From assembly GCA_021234155.1 (NCBI GenBank), contig JAJEKV010000070.1, positions 5,577,923 to 5,641,922 on the forward strand: a stretch of 64,000 nucleotides of DNA. The letters are read 5' to 3'. Below the pieces are notes generated by a model that was given only the letters and a program-made list of their open reading frames with translations, was not told the DNA's origin and did no database searches. Position numbers and translations under genes: made by a program. This document shows, piece after piece, positions 1 to 11,084 of the stretch. Positions within the stretch are counted from its first letter, which is position 1. Each line of letters starts with the position of its first letter. Origin of the DNA: Isoetes taiwanensis (Eukaryota; Streptophyta; Lycopodiopsida; Isoetales; Isoetaceae).

Positions 1-59
1 TTGTAATTCAAGGCACATAAACTTCTATCAACTTAGCAGTTTGTTACTATGCCCGAGGC

Positions 60-400
60 ATAAGAAAATATGCTCGACCACAGATGCTCCATGTGATGAC
101 CTGTGCCTTGAACTTGAGCAGGATATAATGCAGTTCTAGGAAAAGGGGGAAGTCATCCTAGTTGGTGACTTTAACAGTAGAACGCGTAAGAAGCAAGCAA
201 CTACCTATACATGTTCGCTCATGCCAAGTTTTTGCTTCCTGCACTTTGGTAGCAGTGAATGTTATGTTGCATTAGAATTGGATGCCCAATACAGCTGATA
301 GATATTGCCAGCCCTCTCCCCTTTGGCAATGATCTCCTCCTGCTTGTTTTTGACAATACATCGTCCATTGCCAAAATTTATGAAATAGTGTGCATCATCC
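60..400 (+). pseudogene. LINE endonuclease fragment (decayed)
   Basis: A plus-strand reading around 100-210 gives LEQDIMQF, a stop, then EKGEVILVGDFNSRTRKK. The GDFNSRT string matches the conserved GDFN(A/S)R motif of the APE-type endonuclease of plant and animal LINE retrotransposons, which nicks target DNA before reverse transcription. The frame breaks on both sides and no reverse transcriptase follows, so this is a short dead remnant. The upstream part may lie left of the window. It could instead be a cellular exonuclease/endonuclease/phosphatase fragment, but a lone broken piece in repeat-rich DNA favours a LINE. Confidence 0.5.
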
Positions 401-589
401 ACCTTGGAAATGAACAAGAGGTTGGCTTAAGGTCTGGTACATGTAGCACGTTCTTAAGGAAGAGCCCGCCTTGTGGCAGTGCAAGGTTCATACTGCCAAC
501 TCCTGCAATGTCCAATTTTCTCTTTCCTATCGTTGCTTTTCTGCCTTGAATTGATTATCAAAACATGACTTTGAGCTATGATTTAAGCA

Positions 590-672
590 ACTTCACCCTC
601 CGGCCATTAAGCAACTTCACCCTCCGGCCATGGAGGGCGACCCTCCGTGCGTAGCACGTTGTTTTGAACAAG
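590..672 (+). repeat. Dispersed repeat containing CCTCCGGCCATGGAGG
   Basis: The string AGCAACTTCACCCTCCGGCC occurs twice in tandem here, and the second copy runs on through CATGGAGGGCGACCCTCCGTGCGTAGCACGTTGTT-like sequence. The same block recurs at about 34614-34650 and 34796-34855. CCTCCGGCCATGGAGG is nearly self-complementary. The spread copies indicate a mobile or dispersed repeat; its class is not clear. Confidence 0.55.
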
Positions 673-1114
673 GCAGAAGAAGAAGCGGACAACAGACCGC
701 CCTGGTAGCAACTGGCAACGAAATTGCTCTGGCAAAACCATGGGGACACGGCCAAACGGAAGTGTTTCGGTTCTAGCTTATCGCCTAAATAGAAGACCCG
801 AATAATTCCTGCCTCGCTTCAAAATAATTAGTTCTCTTAGCCTATTTAATATGAAATCCCACAATCATGTATCTGTGGAAACTTCTCTGTACGGTGCAAA
901 CTCTTATTTTTTCTGCATTGTAGGTTTAAGAAACTGTAAAAAAGTTAAATTACAAACGCACGTGGGCAATTGTACATTTGGATAGCAGAACGTGGGGATG
1001 GGCGAAGTAAGATTTGGCTAAAATAAGATAAACTGTATCATCTTATCAGCTTTGTTTTTGTAAGATGTGGCTAAGATAAGATAAATTGTATCATGCAACC
1101 TTTTTTATTTTTTT

Positions 1115-1545
1115 TTTAAGTTTTAACCATTGTCAAACCATTGAATTATCATGTATAAACAATGGATACACCAAAATGTGCAAATACATGCACATATCAG
1201 TGGTTCGATCAAGCCTGAGCCTGGTGGAAAATGTGCAACACGATAAGCTCCGGTGAAGGCAGCACATGCAGCTACATCACACAGAGGCAGAAAAATATAG
1301 AAAACACAGAGGCGGCTGATCCGGCCTGAGATAAGAATGTGAATAACAGAGGGAAATCCAGAAAGAAATCCGGAATAGAAATTTAAAGCAAACATGGAAA
1401 ATCGTCTGTTGATGGAAGGAAGATCATTTGAAGGAAAATCGTTTGACGAACAGTGATGGCTACACAGAGGATCCACTGGCCGGGAAATCGAACCCCGGTA
1501 AACGCTTTACCTGCAATAACCACCTAGGCATGGACTCTCTAGCCC
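1115..1545 (-). mobile_element. tRNA-derived SINE-like element
   Basis: On the minus strand an A-box-like TGCCTAGGTGG (1520-1530) is followed about 30 nt later by a B-box-like GGTTCGATTTCC (1483-1494), the spacing of an internal RNA polymerase III promoter. The body then runs about 370 bp to an A-rich tail (a T run at about 1100-1118 on the plus strand). It lies in a stretch absent from the other copies of the inverted-repeat arm, which fits insertion. No target duplication was resolved, and the 5' limit is approximate. Confidence 0.5.
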
Positions 1546-2277
1546 ATTCTACTCTATTCTGGCGGCAGCCAGATCCATGAGAAAATCCGGCCCAAATAAT
1601 GCCAAATCCCGCAGTAGATGCAGCAGATGGAAGACCCAGATGCAACAGATGGCAAACATCATCTTCATGCCCTGCACAAAACTAGAAGGAACCCAGCCAA
1701 TTCCGGCAACTCTGTTGCAGCCACTTGCAGCTCCAGGAGGTCAGACCATTATAAAACGGGCATTCCAAACCATTGAAAAAAAAAAACAATTCCAAACAAT
1801 TACAGAAAACCTTGGAAATCATCTACAGCAAACCTTATCAGCTTAGTAAAAACAGACTATAAAATACGACAGAGGATGAGGACACAAAGCGGGGCCTCAA
1901 AATGCACAGAGCCATAAAATCCCATACGCGACATATATTATTATGGGGATTGCTTTGCACCCAACAATGGTATTTTTTCATGCCAGCTGCTGACACTCAG
2001 GCGAAAAAGCAAAAGCTTTGCTTTGAACCAAAGTTTGTGGCAAGAGATGCGAATCTATAGAGAATTGAAGAGCGATTCTATAGAGAAAGAGCTCGCCGGA
2101 TTCATCCCAGCGGAACAATAGCGGTGGGATGGCAATTCCGGTCGGCAGAGCAATACAAAAAACTTAAATATTTAGGATGCCTACTAGATTCCACAGGACC
2201 GAATGCCTCTTTTGCATAATTAGAAGTCCTGCCTATCCTGAAGTAAGGATACTTCTTACCTTGCTTCATCGACACCT

Positions 2278-2346
2278 CTAAAATCAAAAAAGGGCTGAAG
2301 GATTTGAACCACCAGGCCATGTCGGCCTCACCACAGCCCTGGCCTA
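2278..2346 (-). ncRNA. tRNA-like hairpin remnant
   Basis: On the minus strand AGGGCTG at one end pairs with CAGCCCT at the other, with GGTTCAAATCC like a T-arm just before the closing strand and a run of T directly after, like a Pol III terminator. No anticodon arm can be drawn, so this is not a functional tRNA. A decayed version lies at about 49760-49835 in the opposite arm. It may be a SINE head or a chance fold. Confidence 0.3.
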
Positions 2347-3169
2347 CTCAAAAAGGAAATCGAAATCCAACAGCAAATATTTTTGCACCACGGCTTGAAT
2401 TTACTGGCCCACCCAAGTGGGAAAAATGTCGCCCTCCATTTGATGTTACTAGGAAAAAGGTCAGTTCAACCATTTTTTTAAGCCTATTTTCCAAATTGTT
2501 TTGCAAACACTCTGAAAAATTGCCAACTTTTTTTTAATGCATCCGAGTTTTTTAAGAATGGCCACATTTTTTGGGGCTAAACCCCCTATTTTCAAACCAT
2601 GTTCTGCAGCCAAAACCCTGCTATCACAACTACTTCCAGATTCTTCCTAATCTGCAAATCCTAAAAAAGAATGTTTTCCTAGTGTGCCTCTTCCTGGTGG
2701 CCAAGAGGTAGTCCCAAATCCCATGACCATAGAAATAATAATAATAAAAAAAATACACAGAAAAAAACTCCTGCCTGCACTGCACATGCTAGCATCAGCA
2801 AAATATGATTAAGCACGCATATACAAATCGAAATCATAGTGTTAACCTTCCCTTTTATGCGCTTAAAAATGATAAAAAGGAATTGTGTGAAGTTACTCCA
2901 TATGCTTTTAGGATAACCGTTTTCCATATATATATTGGCAAGTACAGAGGTTAGAATTCTTCAAACTTAGACATGGTTCATTTTTTCCATGTCCATAACA
3001 AAACTAAGATCCTTTCAATTTAATACAAAACCTCTTTCGTATCGAGTTAAACAAAAGAAATGCTCGCAGTGCCAAGGCCATTGCAATAAATTTCTTCTAT
3101 ATATATTACAAGTTTTTGTATTATGAGGGATTGTACAAAGCCGAATAGAAGCCAAATGCATAGCCATCC

Positions 3170-4375
3170 GATGAAGATTCTATAAAGATTCTCTTAGAGT
3201 CTCCAAGACTCTGAAAAGATTCCCCTTGATGATTCCTAAACATTCCCTTAGATTGCCCAATATTTTATGAAAATTCCCCTGCAAAATACACTCAGTGTGA
3301 AAGATTCCCTAGATTCTTAAGGTTATAGAAAGATTCCCCTAGGTTTCTATGTAGATTCCCCTAAATTCTCTTAGATTTTAGAAAAATTCCCTAAATTCTC
3401 GAAGATTCCATCAAGATTCCTCTAGATTCTCAAAGATTTCTTGAAGATTCCCTTTGATTCCCAAAAAGTCTCTTCGGATTCCATAGATTCCCTAGTGTTC
3501 TCTTGAGGTTTTCCTAGATTCTCAAATATTATCTTAAGATTCCTCTAGATTCCCCAAGTTTTTATGTAGATTCTCCTACATTTTCTTAGATTCTATGAAG
3601 ATTCCCCTAGATTCTACAAGATTAAATCAAGATTCACTACATTCTCAAGAGGGACTACGCAAATTTGACTAGAAGTCAAATCTAGGTCGAATGAAGATTC
3701 TATAAAGATCCTCCTAGATTTTTCAAGACTCTAAAAAGATACCCCCAGATGCTTTGAGATTCCATCAATGTTCCCTTAAATTCTCTAAGATTCCATAAAC
3801 ATTCCCTTAGATCCGCAAAACACACCCAGTGCGAAAGATTCACCTAAATTCCCTAAGATATCTACAAAAGTTCTCTAGATTCTTAAGGTTCTACAAAGAT
3901 TCCCCTAGATTTCTAAAAATTATCCCAAGATTTCTCTAGATTCCACAAGATTCTATGTAGATTCTCCTAGATTCTACAAAGATTCCATAAAATTCTCTAA
4001 GATTCCATCAAGATTCCTCTAAAGTCTCGAAGTTTTTGTGAAGATCCCTTTAGATTCCCATAGATTACCAAAGATCCTCTTTAGATTCCCCTAGATTCCC
4101 TAAGATTCTCTTGAGATTCCCCTAGATTCCCAAGTATTATCCCAAGATTACTCTAGATTCCCCAAGCTTCTATGTAGATTCTCCTTAGATTTCCTTAGAT
4201 TCTATAAAGATCCCCCTAGATTCTCTTCTGACTCTCATAGATTCCCTAAGATTCTCCTGAGATTCCTTTAGATTCTCTAAGATCTTATGAAGGTTTCCTT
4301 AGATTCTCATAAATTTCCATAGATTCCATGAAATTCTAAGATTTCAAGAAGATTCTTGGAATTCATCATATTGGC
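3170..4375. repeat. Decayed GATTC-rich tandem array, copy 1
   Basis: About 1.2 kb is built from short variable units around AGATTCCCCTAGATTCTC, roughly 15-25 bp each, with GATTC recurring constantly. There is no coding potential. Larger-scale doubling is visible: the block beginning at about 3165 (GAAGATTCTATAAAGATTCT) restarts at about 3690. The reverse complement lies at 47985-48975, and a more broken copy at about 60600-61370. Confidence 0.85.
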
Positions 4376-4777
4376 TCCAACTGCGACAAAAGATACCAAG
4401 GCACCACTCATTGGAAAGCTCTTGACGAGAGGAATCCAAAGGCATGGATCCCACCTTCAGTCGACCCCTCTACTACAAGTTATAGCCATCTGACGGCGGC
4501 ATAGAAAAAGAAGCTTCCTAGAAAGTCAACTATAAATGCTTTGCCACCTCAATACTTTGAAACCCACAAGGGGGCTGCTTGGGGTGGATTGACGTGGCAC
4601 TGTCGCAACCGTCGATCTCAGATCTGGATGGCCCAGACAAAGACACCTCAAATACTGGACCACTGGATAAGGGGGGAACTTAAGTGGTGGTTCAATTCGG
4701 GCCATCGATCTCAGATCTAGACGGTACAGACGACGCCACCTCAAAATATTGGAACACTGGATACAAGTGGGGTGCAA

Positions 4778-5795
4778 TGTTATGCCCAAAATAAATTGAC
4801 AGACCATTGCTGGATATTATACATGCATCTGAATATTTGGCATAAGGAAATGTTATATGGTATGAATGGCCATAGTTGTGTGGTGGTCGCATACGCCCCT
4901 AGTCTAGCTTAAGGTGGCGTGGTACACATGGCCTGGGACACTAGGGAACGGTGTGCCTGGGTGTAATGGTTATGGTGATTAACTTGGACCATTAAGATTT
5001 ATTCCCTTGAATAAATGGTAACAAGGCAATAGTTATGTTATATTAAGTTAAGGCTATATGGTTGGAACAACCTTAGGTTAAAAAGGTGAGCACTGGAATA
5101 GTGGGTGGTGCCACCTACGGCTGTCTGATACAGCCTTGATCTGGGGTTGGGGCATCGGAGGTCTGCCGAACCGGTTGCGGGTTTAACCGGCTGCTGCCAT
5201 AATGCCACGTGGCCTTGCCACGGTGGCAGGAGATAGAATCAAAGAGCTGGCGGCGGATTGGTCAGGGAGAAAAAGGAGAAGGCCGGATTTGGTCGGAGAA
5301 CCAAGCAACAAGCCAGGGGAAGGCTACAACTGCCGGATTTTGTTGCAGAAGGAAGCAACAAGAGTAGACCGAAAGGAAGAGGTCGGAATTAAGAATAAAA
5401 GCAGGGGCAATCCGAGAGGATAGTTCTGGTGGAGACGTTGTCGTACTGGAATTGCAGCAGGGAGCTTATACCTGGTAAGCTTGAGCTGGATGCATTCCAG
5501 TATCGCCTTTGGGCAAATATGCTACAGGGATTATAGTAGAGTAAGAACTACTAGTGATTAATAAGCGCCATGTTAAACTGGAACAGCAAGACTCTGGGAA
5601 CACCAGGAACTCATCCCCTATCCTAGTAATTGCTTAACTGTCCCCTTTCTGAAAATCCGGTCTTTAATCCGAGGAAGCTTAGAGCCTTACCCTGTTGTGA
5701 CAAACCAGTTTGTTGCAATAGCAACCGTGAGGGCGCTGCTTGTCATTGCAGTTATTCTAAAGCTGCTAAAACTTCTCCTTTTAATACCCTCTGTG
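4778..5795 (+). mobile_element. Gypsy-type LTR, 5' part (split by MULE)
   Basis: The LTR starts TGTTATGCC at 4778, directly where the inverted-repeat arm breaks off. It resumes at 23882 after the MULE and ends TTCGTAACA at 24543, just before a primer-binding site. TGTTA and TAACA are matching inverted tips. Joined, the LTR is about 1.68 kb. The preceding TGCAA (4773-4777) could be one side of a 5-bp target duplication; the other side was not found. No gene was seen in this stretch. Confidence 0.7.
5787..5795 (+). repeat. MULE target-site duplication, left
   Basis: CCCTCTGTG here is repeated exactly at 23873-23881. Nine base pairs is the usual target duplication of Mutator-like elements, and both copies sit right outside the inverted termini. 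Confidence 0.75.
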
Positions 5796-5810
5796 GGCTT
5801 AGGATAGTCT

Positions 5811-5862
5811 TACCCTAGTTTCGGGGATCCCGGAGGTAAAAATACCGGCCTCCGGTATCACC
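5811..5862 (+). repeat. MULE left terminal inverted repeat
   Basis: Starts TACCCTAGTTTCGGGGATCC and continues through CCGGAGGTAAAAATACCGGC to a TCACC-type end. It pairs with 23816-23869 on the other strand with few mismatches over about 50 bp. Confidence 0.75.
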
Positions 5863-6460
5863 ATCAGGACTCGACAGAATCCGTTTCAGGCCCTCCCGTT
5901 TCATCGTACTGACACACGTGAGGGGGCCTGCAGAAATCTCGGCCGTCCGCCCACGCGACAAATCCGGGCCGTCCGTGGTGTTCCCCAACTCCGGTATCAC
6001 CAAAAAAACTCCACCGCGATCCCGCCCTCCGAAATCACCAACATGTAAGCCCGACCTCCGGGATCACCATTTCCTGGCCGATAACGGAACTGGAATCAGC
6101 CGTGGAGATCCCGGCCTCCGGGATCACCGAGGCCGGCGGTCGTGATTCCTTCCTCCAGGATCACCACCGTGGGGCCGATATCGGCGATCCGATATCGGCC
6201 GCATTATCCCCGCCTCCGGGATCACCACCGTGAGGCCGATATCTCCCTTATCCGATATCGGCCGCGTTATCCCCGCCTCCGGGATCACCACCGTGGGGCC
6301 GATATCGGCGATCCGATATCGGCCGCGTTATCCCCGCCTCCGGGATCACCAGCGTGGGTCGTGGGACCATGCTGCCCACTGGGTTCGATACCTGATGTGA
6401 TTCCCTCCTCTGGGATCACCACACTGCCAGAGTGATTCCCTCCTCTGGGATCCCCACGTA
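5820..6460. repeat. Palindromic GATCCCGGAGG cluster 1
   Basis: GC-rich block with about a dozen copies of CCTCCGGGATCACC or its complement GGTGATCCCGGAGG. Between 6161 and 6345 a unit of 61-63 bp is repeated three times; each unit holds two CCGATATCGG palindromes (one lost in the middle unit) and ends with CCGCCTCCGGGATCACC. There is no credible gene, and apparent reading frames follow the repeat. Subterminal repeats of this kind can bind transposase; that role is inference. Confidence 0.8.
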
Positions 6461-6796
6461 CTTTATGCATGAAAATCGAAGGTGGCCAGCGGGTGTAGAC
6501 TGATCGTGCGGCCGGTTTTGAACATGTCAGCCCATGCACGGACCAACCATTGAGATCTGGACACCTCGGATGTCGGAAACCACCCTCCCGGATCCCACAT
6601 TTGTCTTCCAGAATTTCTCTGCGCTGCTGCATATGCACAGACGGATGTTCGAAGCGGCCTCTGGCAGCTATGGACGTTTGGGGGTTGGAGAAGAAGATAG
6701 CACATGTATTTATCTGCTTAAGATTATTTTTAGGAGGTAAGAAACGTACATCTGAGCTCCCTTTCTCACCATTCCCGGCTGCGTGCTGAAATACAT

Positions 6797-9561
6797 GTGG
6801 AGTCACTCCCTAATGGCATTTTCAACCACAGCAATGTACACTGGTTTCCAGAAGAGCACCAAGTTCCTTCTGTACAGGGAGGTGGAGAAATGCTTGTGTG
6901 GACCTGCTACTTCCCAATAAACCGGGTTGAAGACTTCATTCTTGGAGAGCAAAGAAATTGTGTGGCACCGTGCAGCTTCTACTTAAGGAGTTCCAATCCC
7001 GAGAGGGTGCTAAAGAGGCCAACCAGGGATTCTTATTTGACTATGAAAAGGTATGTATTTCTAAAACCCTATCCTCTAGTTTACTGTTATTGTTGTTTCT
7101 GTAGTAGAAAACATTGTAGCAGAAGTATATTTAATTCTTAGATGTACATGCACTACTTTCATGCACTAATTTTGAACACTCAAAATAGGTATTGGTGCAC
7201 ATATGGTCCCCAGGACAAGACTTTGAACACTCACATGGTTGCTGATGGACCACGTCAACCTGGCACACGCAGGAAAAGAGTTGAAAGGGGTGAGAGTGTG
7301 CGTAGGGGCTGCCAATGCCATTTTACCATTAGGCAACTCTACCTTCTCCCAGAATGCTCGCAAGTTACTTATTATGGGTTTGAGCATAGAAATCTTCAAG
7401 GTGAGCCTTGCCATGATAAATTTGTTGACGTAGAGAAAGGTATCAGATTCAAGCTAGCACCGTGGATCTCTCAGGAATTGAGGGAATGGGTTAGAGAAAA
7501 GCTCGCGCATTGGCACACCCCACGAAGTGTTATGAACATGCACGAGGAGAGGTGGAGATTTAAACTAGATGTGCATGGCAAGGATAGTATGTGTAGGGAT
7601 GACATGCTGAAGATCCAGGATGTTTACAACATTGAGAAGAGTGTTGTTAGAAACACTTGGAAGCTACATGAAGACCTTCCTACTAGCATCAACATGTGGG
7701 TGCAACAATATCTAGAGTCCGTGTTCTTGTATGAACATGGTGACACATTCCAATTGGGAGTGATGACTCCAATCCAAAGAGAGGCAATGCTGAAGTTTGG
7801 AAAGAATAGGGCCATTTGCATGGATGCAACCTTCAAAATTAATGACAAGAGGTACACTACTTTGTGTTCATTTCCATTCTAGATCTTTTCCATAGTCCAT
7901 TTAAAAATGTCTATAGCATTTCAATTCTAGATCCAATGTGAGCTATTGGTTTCTATTATCCAGTTACTATCTTTTTACACTCATTGCCTTCGATGACCAT
8001 TGCAATGGCTTGCCATTGGCATATGTCATAACCAATTCTCAAAAAACTAGGGCTATAACTAAGTGGTTGAAAGCACTAAAGGATTCATTATGCCTGGATG
8101 ATCCGGATTGGCACCCTTCTTGCATCATTACTGACGATGCTGATGCTGAAATCAAGGTGGTAAAAAATGTAAGTAATGCCTGGCATACTTTCTTGCATAC
8201 TTTCTAACACTAACACTATGGACTGACATTGTGCACTTGTAGGTTTTCCCAAACGTGCATGTGCAAATATGCATTTGGCATGTGAGAAGAGCCTGGATTA
8301 AGTGGCTAAGAAAAAATGTAAGGAGTAAGGTGCATAGAAATGAAATGTTCAAGGAGCTAGGGAATATAATGTACAAGACAGAGGGGCCTGTAGGGGACAA
8401 TGAGTACGGTCATGAGTACAGGAAAGCTGTTAGGAAAGAGGCTATCAAGAGATTGGAAGAGTTGGTGAGGAAGTATCCTCAACACCCTAAATTGTCGGCC
8501 TACATGAGTAAGGAGTGGACTAAGAACATCTGTGAATGGGTATTGGCTACAAGAATGTACATGCACTCCAATCAAGAGACCAATGCTGCCATAGAGGCAT
8601 GACATGCTGCCCTTAAGTTGCGCCTAGGCATATGTAAACGTGCACTTCGAGGGGGGAGAATTGACCGGGTTGCTCTACATTCTCACTAACAATGTGGAGA
8701 CACACATGGCTTACATGAGGTAACATTTACATACCACTACCTAGTCTAATTTACCTTGCATATTTACCTTGCAAATGATTGATATATAGCTATGTTCTAG
8801 GTCTATGAAGGAACATGGATTTGTAGTAAACACCTCACAGGAACAAATAGTAGAGTGCGCAATTAGAGGCTCGGAATATTCTTAAATTTTAACAAGTCAC
8901 ATTTACCAACTTCGAGGAGGGCGAGGCTGAAGTGCAACCGAAGCGCACTCTTGGGGGTGGCCCGTATTTTGTTCTTTGGAGCACACAAGAATTGGGCATG
9001 TTGTGATTGCCCTTGGAGAGCCAAGGGTAATCTATGTAAGCATCAGGTGAAAGTTATGCAAATGCTTGGCGATTACAGGGATCAAGATCTCTTACAGGTC
9101 TTGGGTTCCAATATGGGACAATAGGTGGGGGCATGGACCACCTGAAGCCATATGAAGCCGTGCAAGAGAGTTGTGGAGACCAGGGATCCGAGGTGCTTGA
9201 GGTAGTACGCCTAGGGGAAGAGTCTCCCTTGCAAACAAGCAGTCAAGTGGACTTGAAGAAGACTCAGGCCTCCTTGGAGGCGGTAATTGCTAGAGTGATG
9301 TCTAGGGCTCGCCAAGATCCTAACATTTTAGTTGCAACTGATTCTCTCATGAGGCAGCTCGACTTTAGACTTGAGAAGATGGATGACATAGTTGGCACGA
9401 GCACTAATATATCAAGTCTACCTGAGCTTACCTTGGAGGTCAATTGTGGTACTAGCTTGTCATGGCTGAGGCCTGTGATAGAACTTGGAAAACATAAGGT
9501 GAAGAAAGCAAGGAAGAGTTGGAAGGAAGTTGAGATGGAGGCTTCATGCAAGGCACCATGA
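6797..9561 (+). pseudogene. MURA-type MULE transposase, broken
   Basis: Exons inferred from GT..AG borders: up to 7050, 7189-7851, 7964-8168, 8243-8719, from 8801. Exon 2 has a Cys/His-rich N-terminal part (CQCHFTIRQL, YYGFEHRNLQGEPCHDKF) and ends MDATFKINDK; exon 3 continues YYLFTLIAFDDHCNGLPLAY and IITDDADAE; exon 4 has ICIWHVRRAWIKWL and ends TNAAIEA. These are the hallmarks of the MULE DDE catalytic core. Around 8999-9050, CDCPWRAKGNLCKHQV is a SWIM zinc finger. The gene is dead: a TGA at 8600 follows TNAAIEA, a frame change occurs at the G run 8651-8656, and a further frame change precedes the C-terminal segment 9133-9561. The start codon is unresolved. Confidence 0.8.
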
Positions 9562-9674
9562 TTCCCAAATTTTGGGACCTGAAACATGACTTTCAGAACT
9601 TGTATTTCTCAATCTTTTAATGCATATCATTAAATGTAATGTTTAAATGTAATGTAATGGTAAAGTGTCTATCC

Positions 9675-10155
9675 GGTGATCCCGGAGGAGCATATCCCGT
9701 CGACGATAAATTTCCCTAAGGTTCCTCTAAGGTTCTAAGCTTCTAAGGTTCCAAGGTTTTCAAGATTTTCCCGTCCGCGAGCTAGTGATCCCGGAGGACG
9801 GGATAACGTGTTGGTGATCCCCACATCCGGGATCACCATGAGGCAGACGGATTCTTTTTTAATTTTTTTTCCCTCTGAGGCTCTAAGGTTCCAAGGTTTT
9901 CAAGATTTTCCCGTCCGCGAGCTGGTGATCCCGGATGACGGGATAACGTGTTGGTGATCCCCACCTCCGGGATCACCAACTGGCGGACGGACTCTTTTTT
10001 AATTTTTTTTCCGCCGAAGGTTCTAAGGTTCCAAGGTCTTCAAAATTTTCCCGTCCGCGAGCGGGTGATCCCGGAGGACGGGATCACGGGTCGGTGATCC
10101 CCACCTCCGAGATCACCACCAGATACTGATATCGTCCTCCGGGATCCCAGGGAAT
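9675..10155. repeat. Palindromic GATCCCGGAGG cluster 2
   Basis: Three tandem units of about 140 bp begin at 9743, 9883 and 10023 with CTAAGGTTCCAAGG. Each contains CCCGTCCGCGAGC, an arm GTGATCCCGGAGGACGGGAT, a second arm CCACCTCCGGGATCACC, and a T-rich linker. Unit identity looks high apart from point changes. It lies between the 3' ends of the convergent MURA and small genes. Confidence 0.8.
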
Positions 10156-10278
10156 TTTTAATGGTCTATTTATTTCCATTGTTTCAATGGTTTAATTCTA
10201 TTCATTTGCATGTTTCAAATGGATCATTAGTTACAATGGGGCCTTACAATGGCTTAAAACTGACATTCTAATTTGGAA

Positions 10279-10852
10279 TCATTCTGAATCAACATCAATC
10301 ACTGTTGCCATGCCTTCTGCCCAGACGTCCTCAACAGTTATATTGGGCACACCGCAGGGTAGTCTCCACATCATGTGATCGAAGATGTCGCATAGGGATG
10401 GATCAGACCCCTCTAGGACTTCCCTGATCAAAACCTTCTTTCGCAGCCTCCGTGCAGCACACATTTCCTCGAAGCAGGCTTTTAGGGTGTTGCCTTCCCA
10501 GACAAGGTCCTTGCCTTGGATAATGCACTTCTTCAATTTCCAAAGCAATGCCCTATGGCTTGGCCAACCGGGATCAGTGTTCAGAGGCCTAGGGGTGTCT
10601 CTGAATTCCCCATTCTCCACGGTCTCTGCATGAACCATGAGGGGATCATGAAAAGATTAATATGAAAGTAGATAAAACATAAATATGAAGGAAGACAACA
10701 ACATGCTTACTTTGGAACGTTTTGATGCTGTCAGGTTGGGCGAGATTTAGCCCCACATCCTCCTGAATTTCATTCAAGTGGACGAGAATATCCTCAAGAC
10801 TGTGGGCATTGATGGCACTGCTCTCAACAAGCTGTTGTCGGGTCCTCACCAT
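10279..10852 (-). CDS. Small two-exon MULE-borne gene, unknown function
   Basis: Exon 1 (10852-10711) starts MVRTRQQLVESSAINAHSLE; donor GTAAGC at 10710. Exon 2 (10625-10279) follows a CAG acceptor and ends AEGMATVIDVDSE. The splice is in frame and gives about 162 residues with no stops. The product is acidic at both ends, with a basic middle (CAARRLRKKVLIREVLEG) and a Trp-rich part (LLWKLKKCIIQGKDLVWEG). No catalytic motif was recognised. A TATATATA box lies at about 10950-10958 on the same strand, about 100 bp upstream. It sits tail-to-tail with the MURA pseudogene, the position where autonomous Mu elements carry their second gene (mudrB); no similarity to MURB is claimed. Its intactness next to broken neighbours is notable. 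Confidence 0.6.
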
Positions 10853-10947
10853 CTGTCACTTGGCTTGAACAGTAAGCAAATGAACTCGACTGCTACTGAA
10901 CTCAACTGAAACCAACTAACTTTCTACCAAGAACAACTACGGCAAGG

Positions 10948-10960
10948 GTATATATAGACT
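10948..10960 (-). promoter_or_regulatory. TATA box of small MULE gene
   Basis: CTATATATA on the minus strand, about 100 bp ahead of the start codon at 10852. Position and sequence fit a plant core promoter. Confidence 0.45.
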
Positions 10961-11084
10961 CATGAATCAACCGTTGTACTATCCGTTGTACAACGGTTAA
11001 CCCATGATTTCAATTTTTAATGGTAAAGTGGTGAAGTCGACTTTTTTTTCAATGGCTAGGTAATTCTATTATTTTTTTTGACGT

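Larger units (their letters stand above)
790..4777 (-). repeat. Left arm of large inverted repeat
   Basis: Read in reverse complement, this segment matches 47270-51045 in order. Paired landmarks are the GAAGCGAGGCAGGAATT block (807-823 against 51018-51033), the GACAGAGGATGAGGACACAA block (1870 against 50790), the AGGAAAACATTC block (2670 against 49450), the GATTC array, and the GGAACACTGGATAC end (4750 against 47285). The match is imperfect with many small indels. The arm stops at 4777, exactly where the Gypsy LTR begins, so the protease gene that adjoins the right arm is missing here. A retroposon-like insertion (about 1098-1835) is present only in this arm. Confidence 0.8.

Noticed and set aside
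1460-1530. Functional tRNA gene
   Set aside because: Boxes A and B are present but no cloverleaf with an anticodon arm and acceptor stem can be drawn; a SINE fits better.
3170-4375. CRISPR or tandem satellite with fixed period
   Set aside because: Unit length and spacing vary from about 12 to 30 bp and no conserved repeat-spacer pattern exists.
6285-6806. 173-codon minus-strand frame over the GC-rich cluster and MULE 5' region
   Set aside because: The frame is carried by the palindromic repeat and runs opposite to the MURA gene; no motif.
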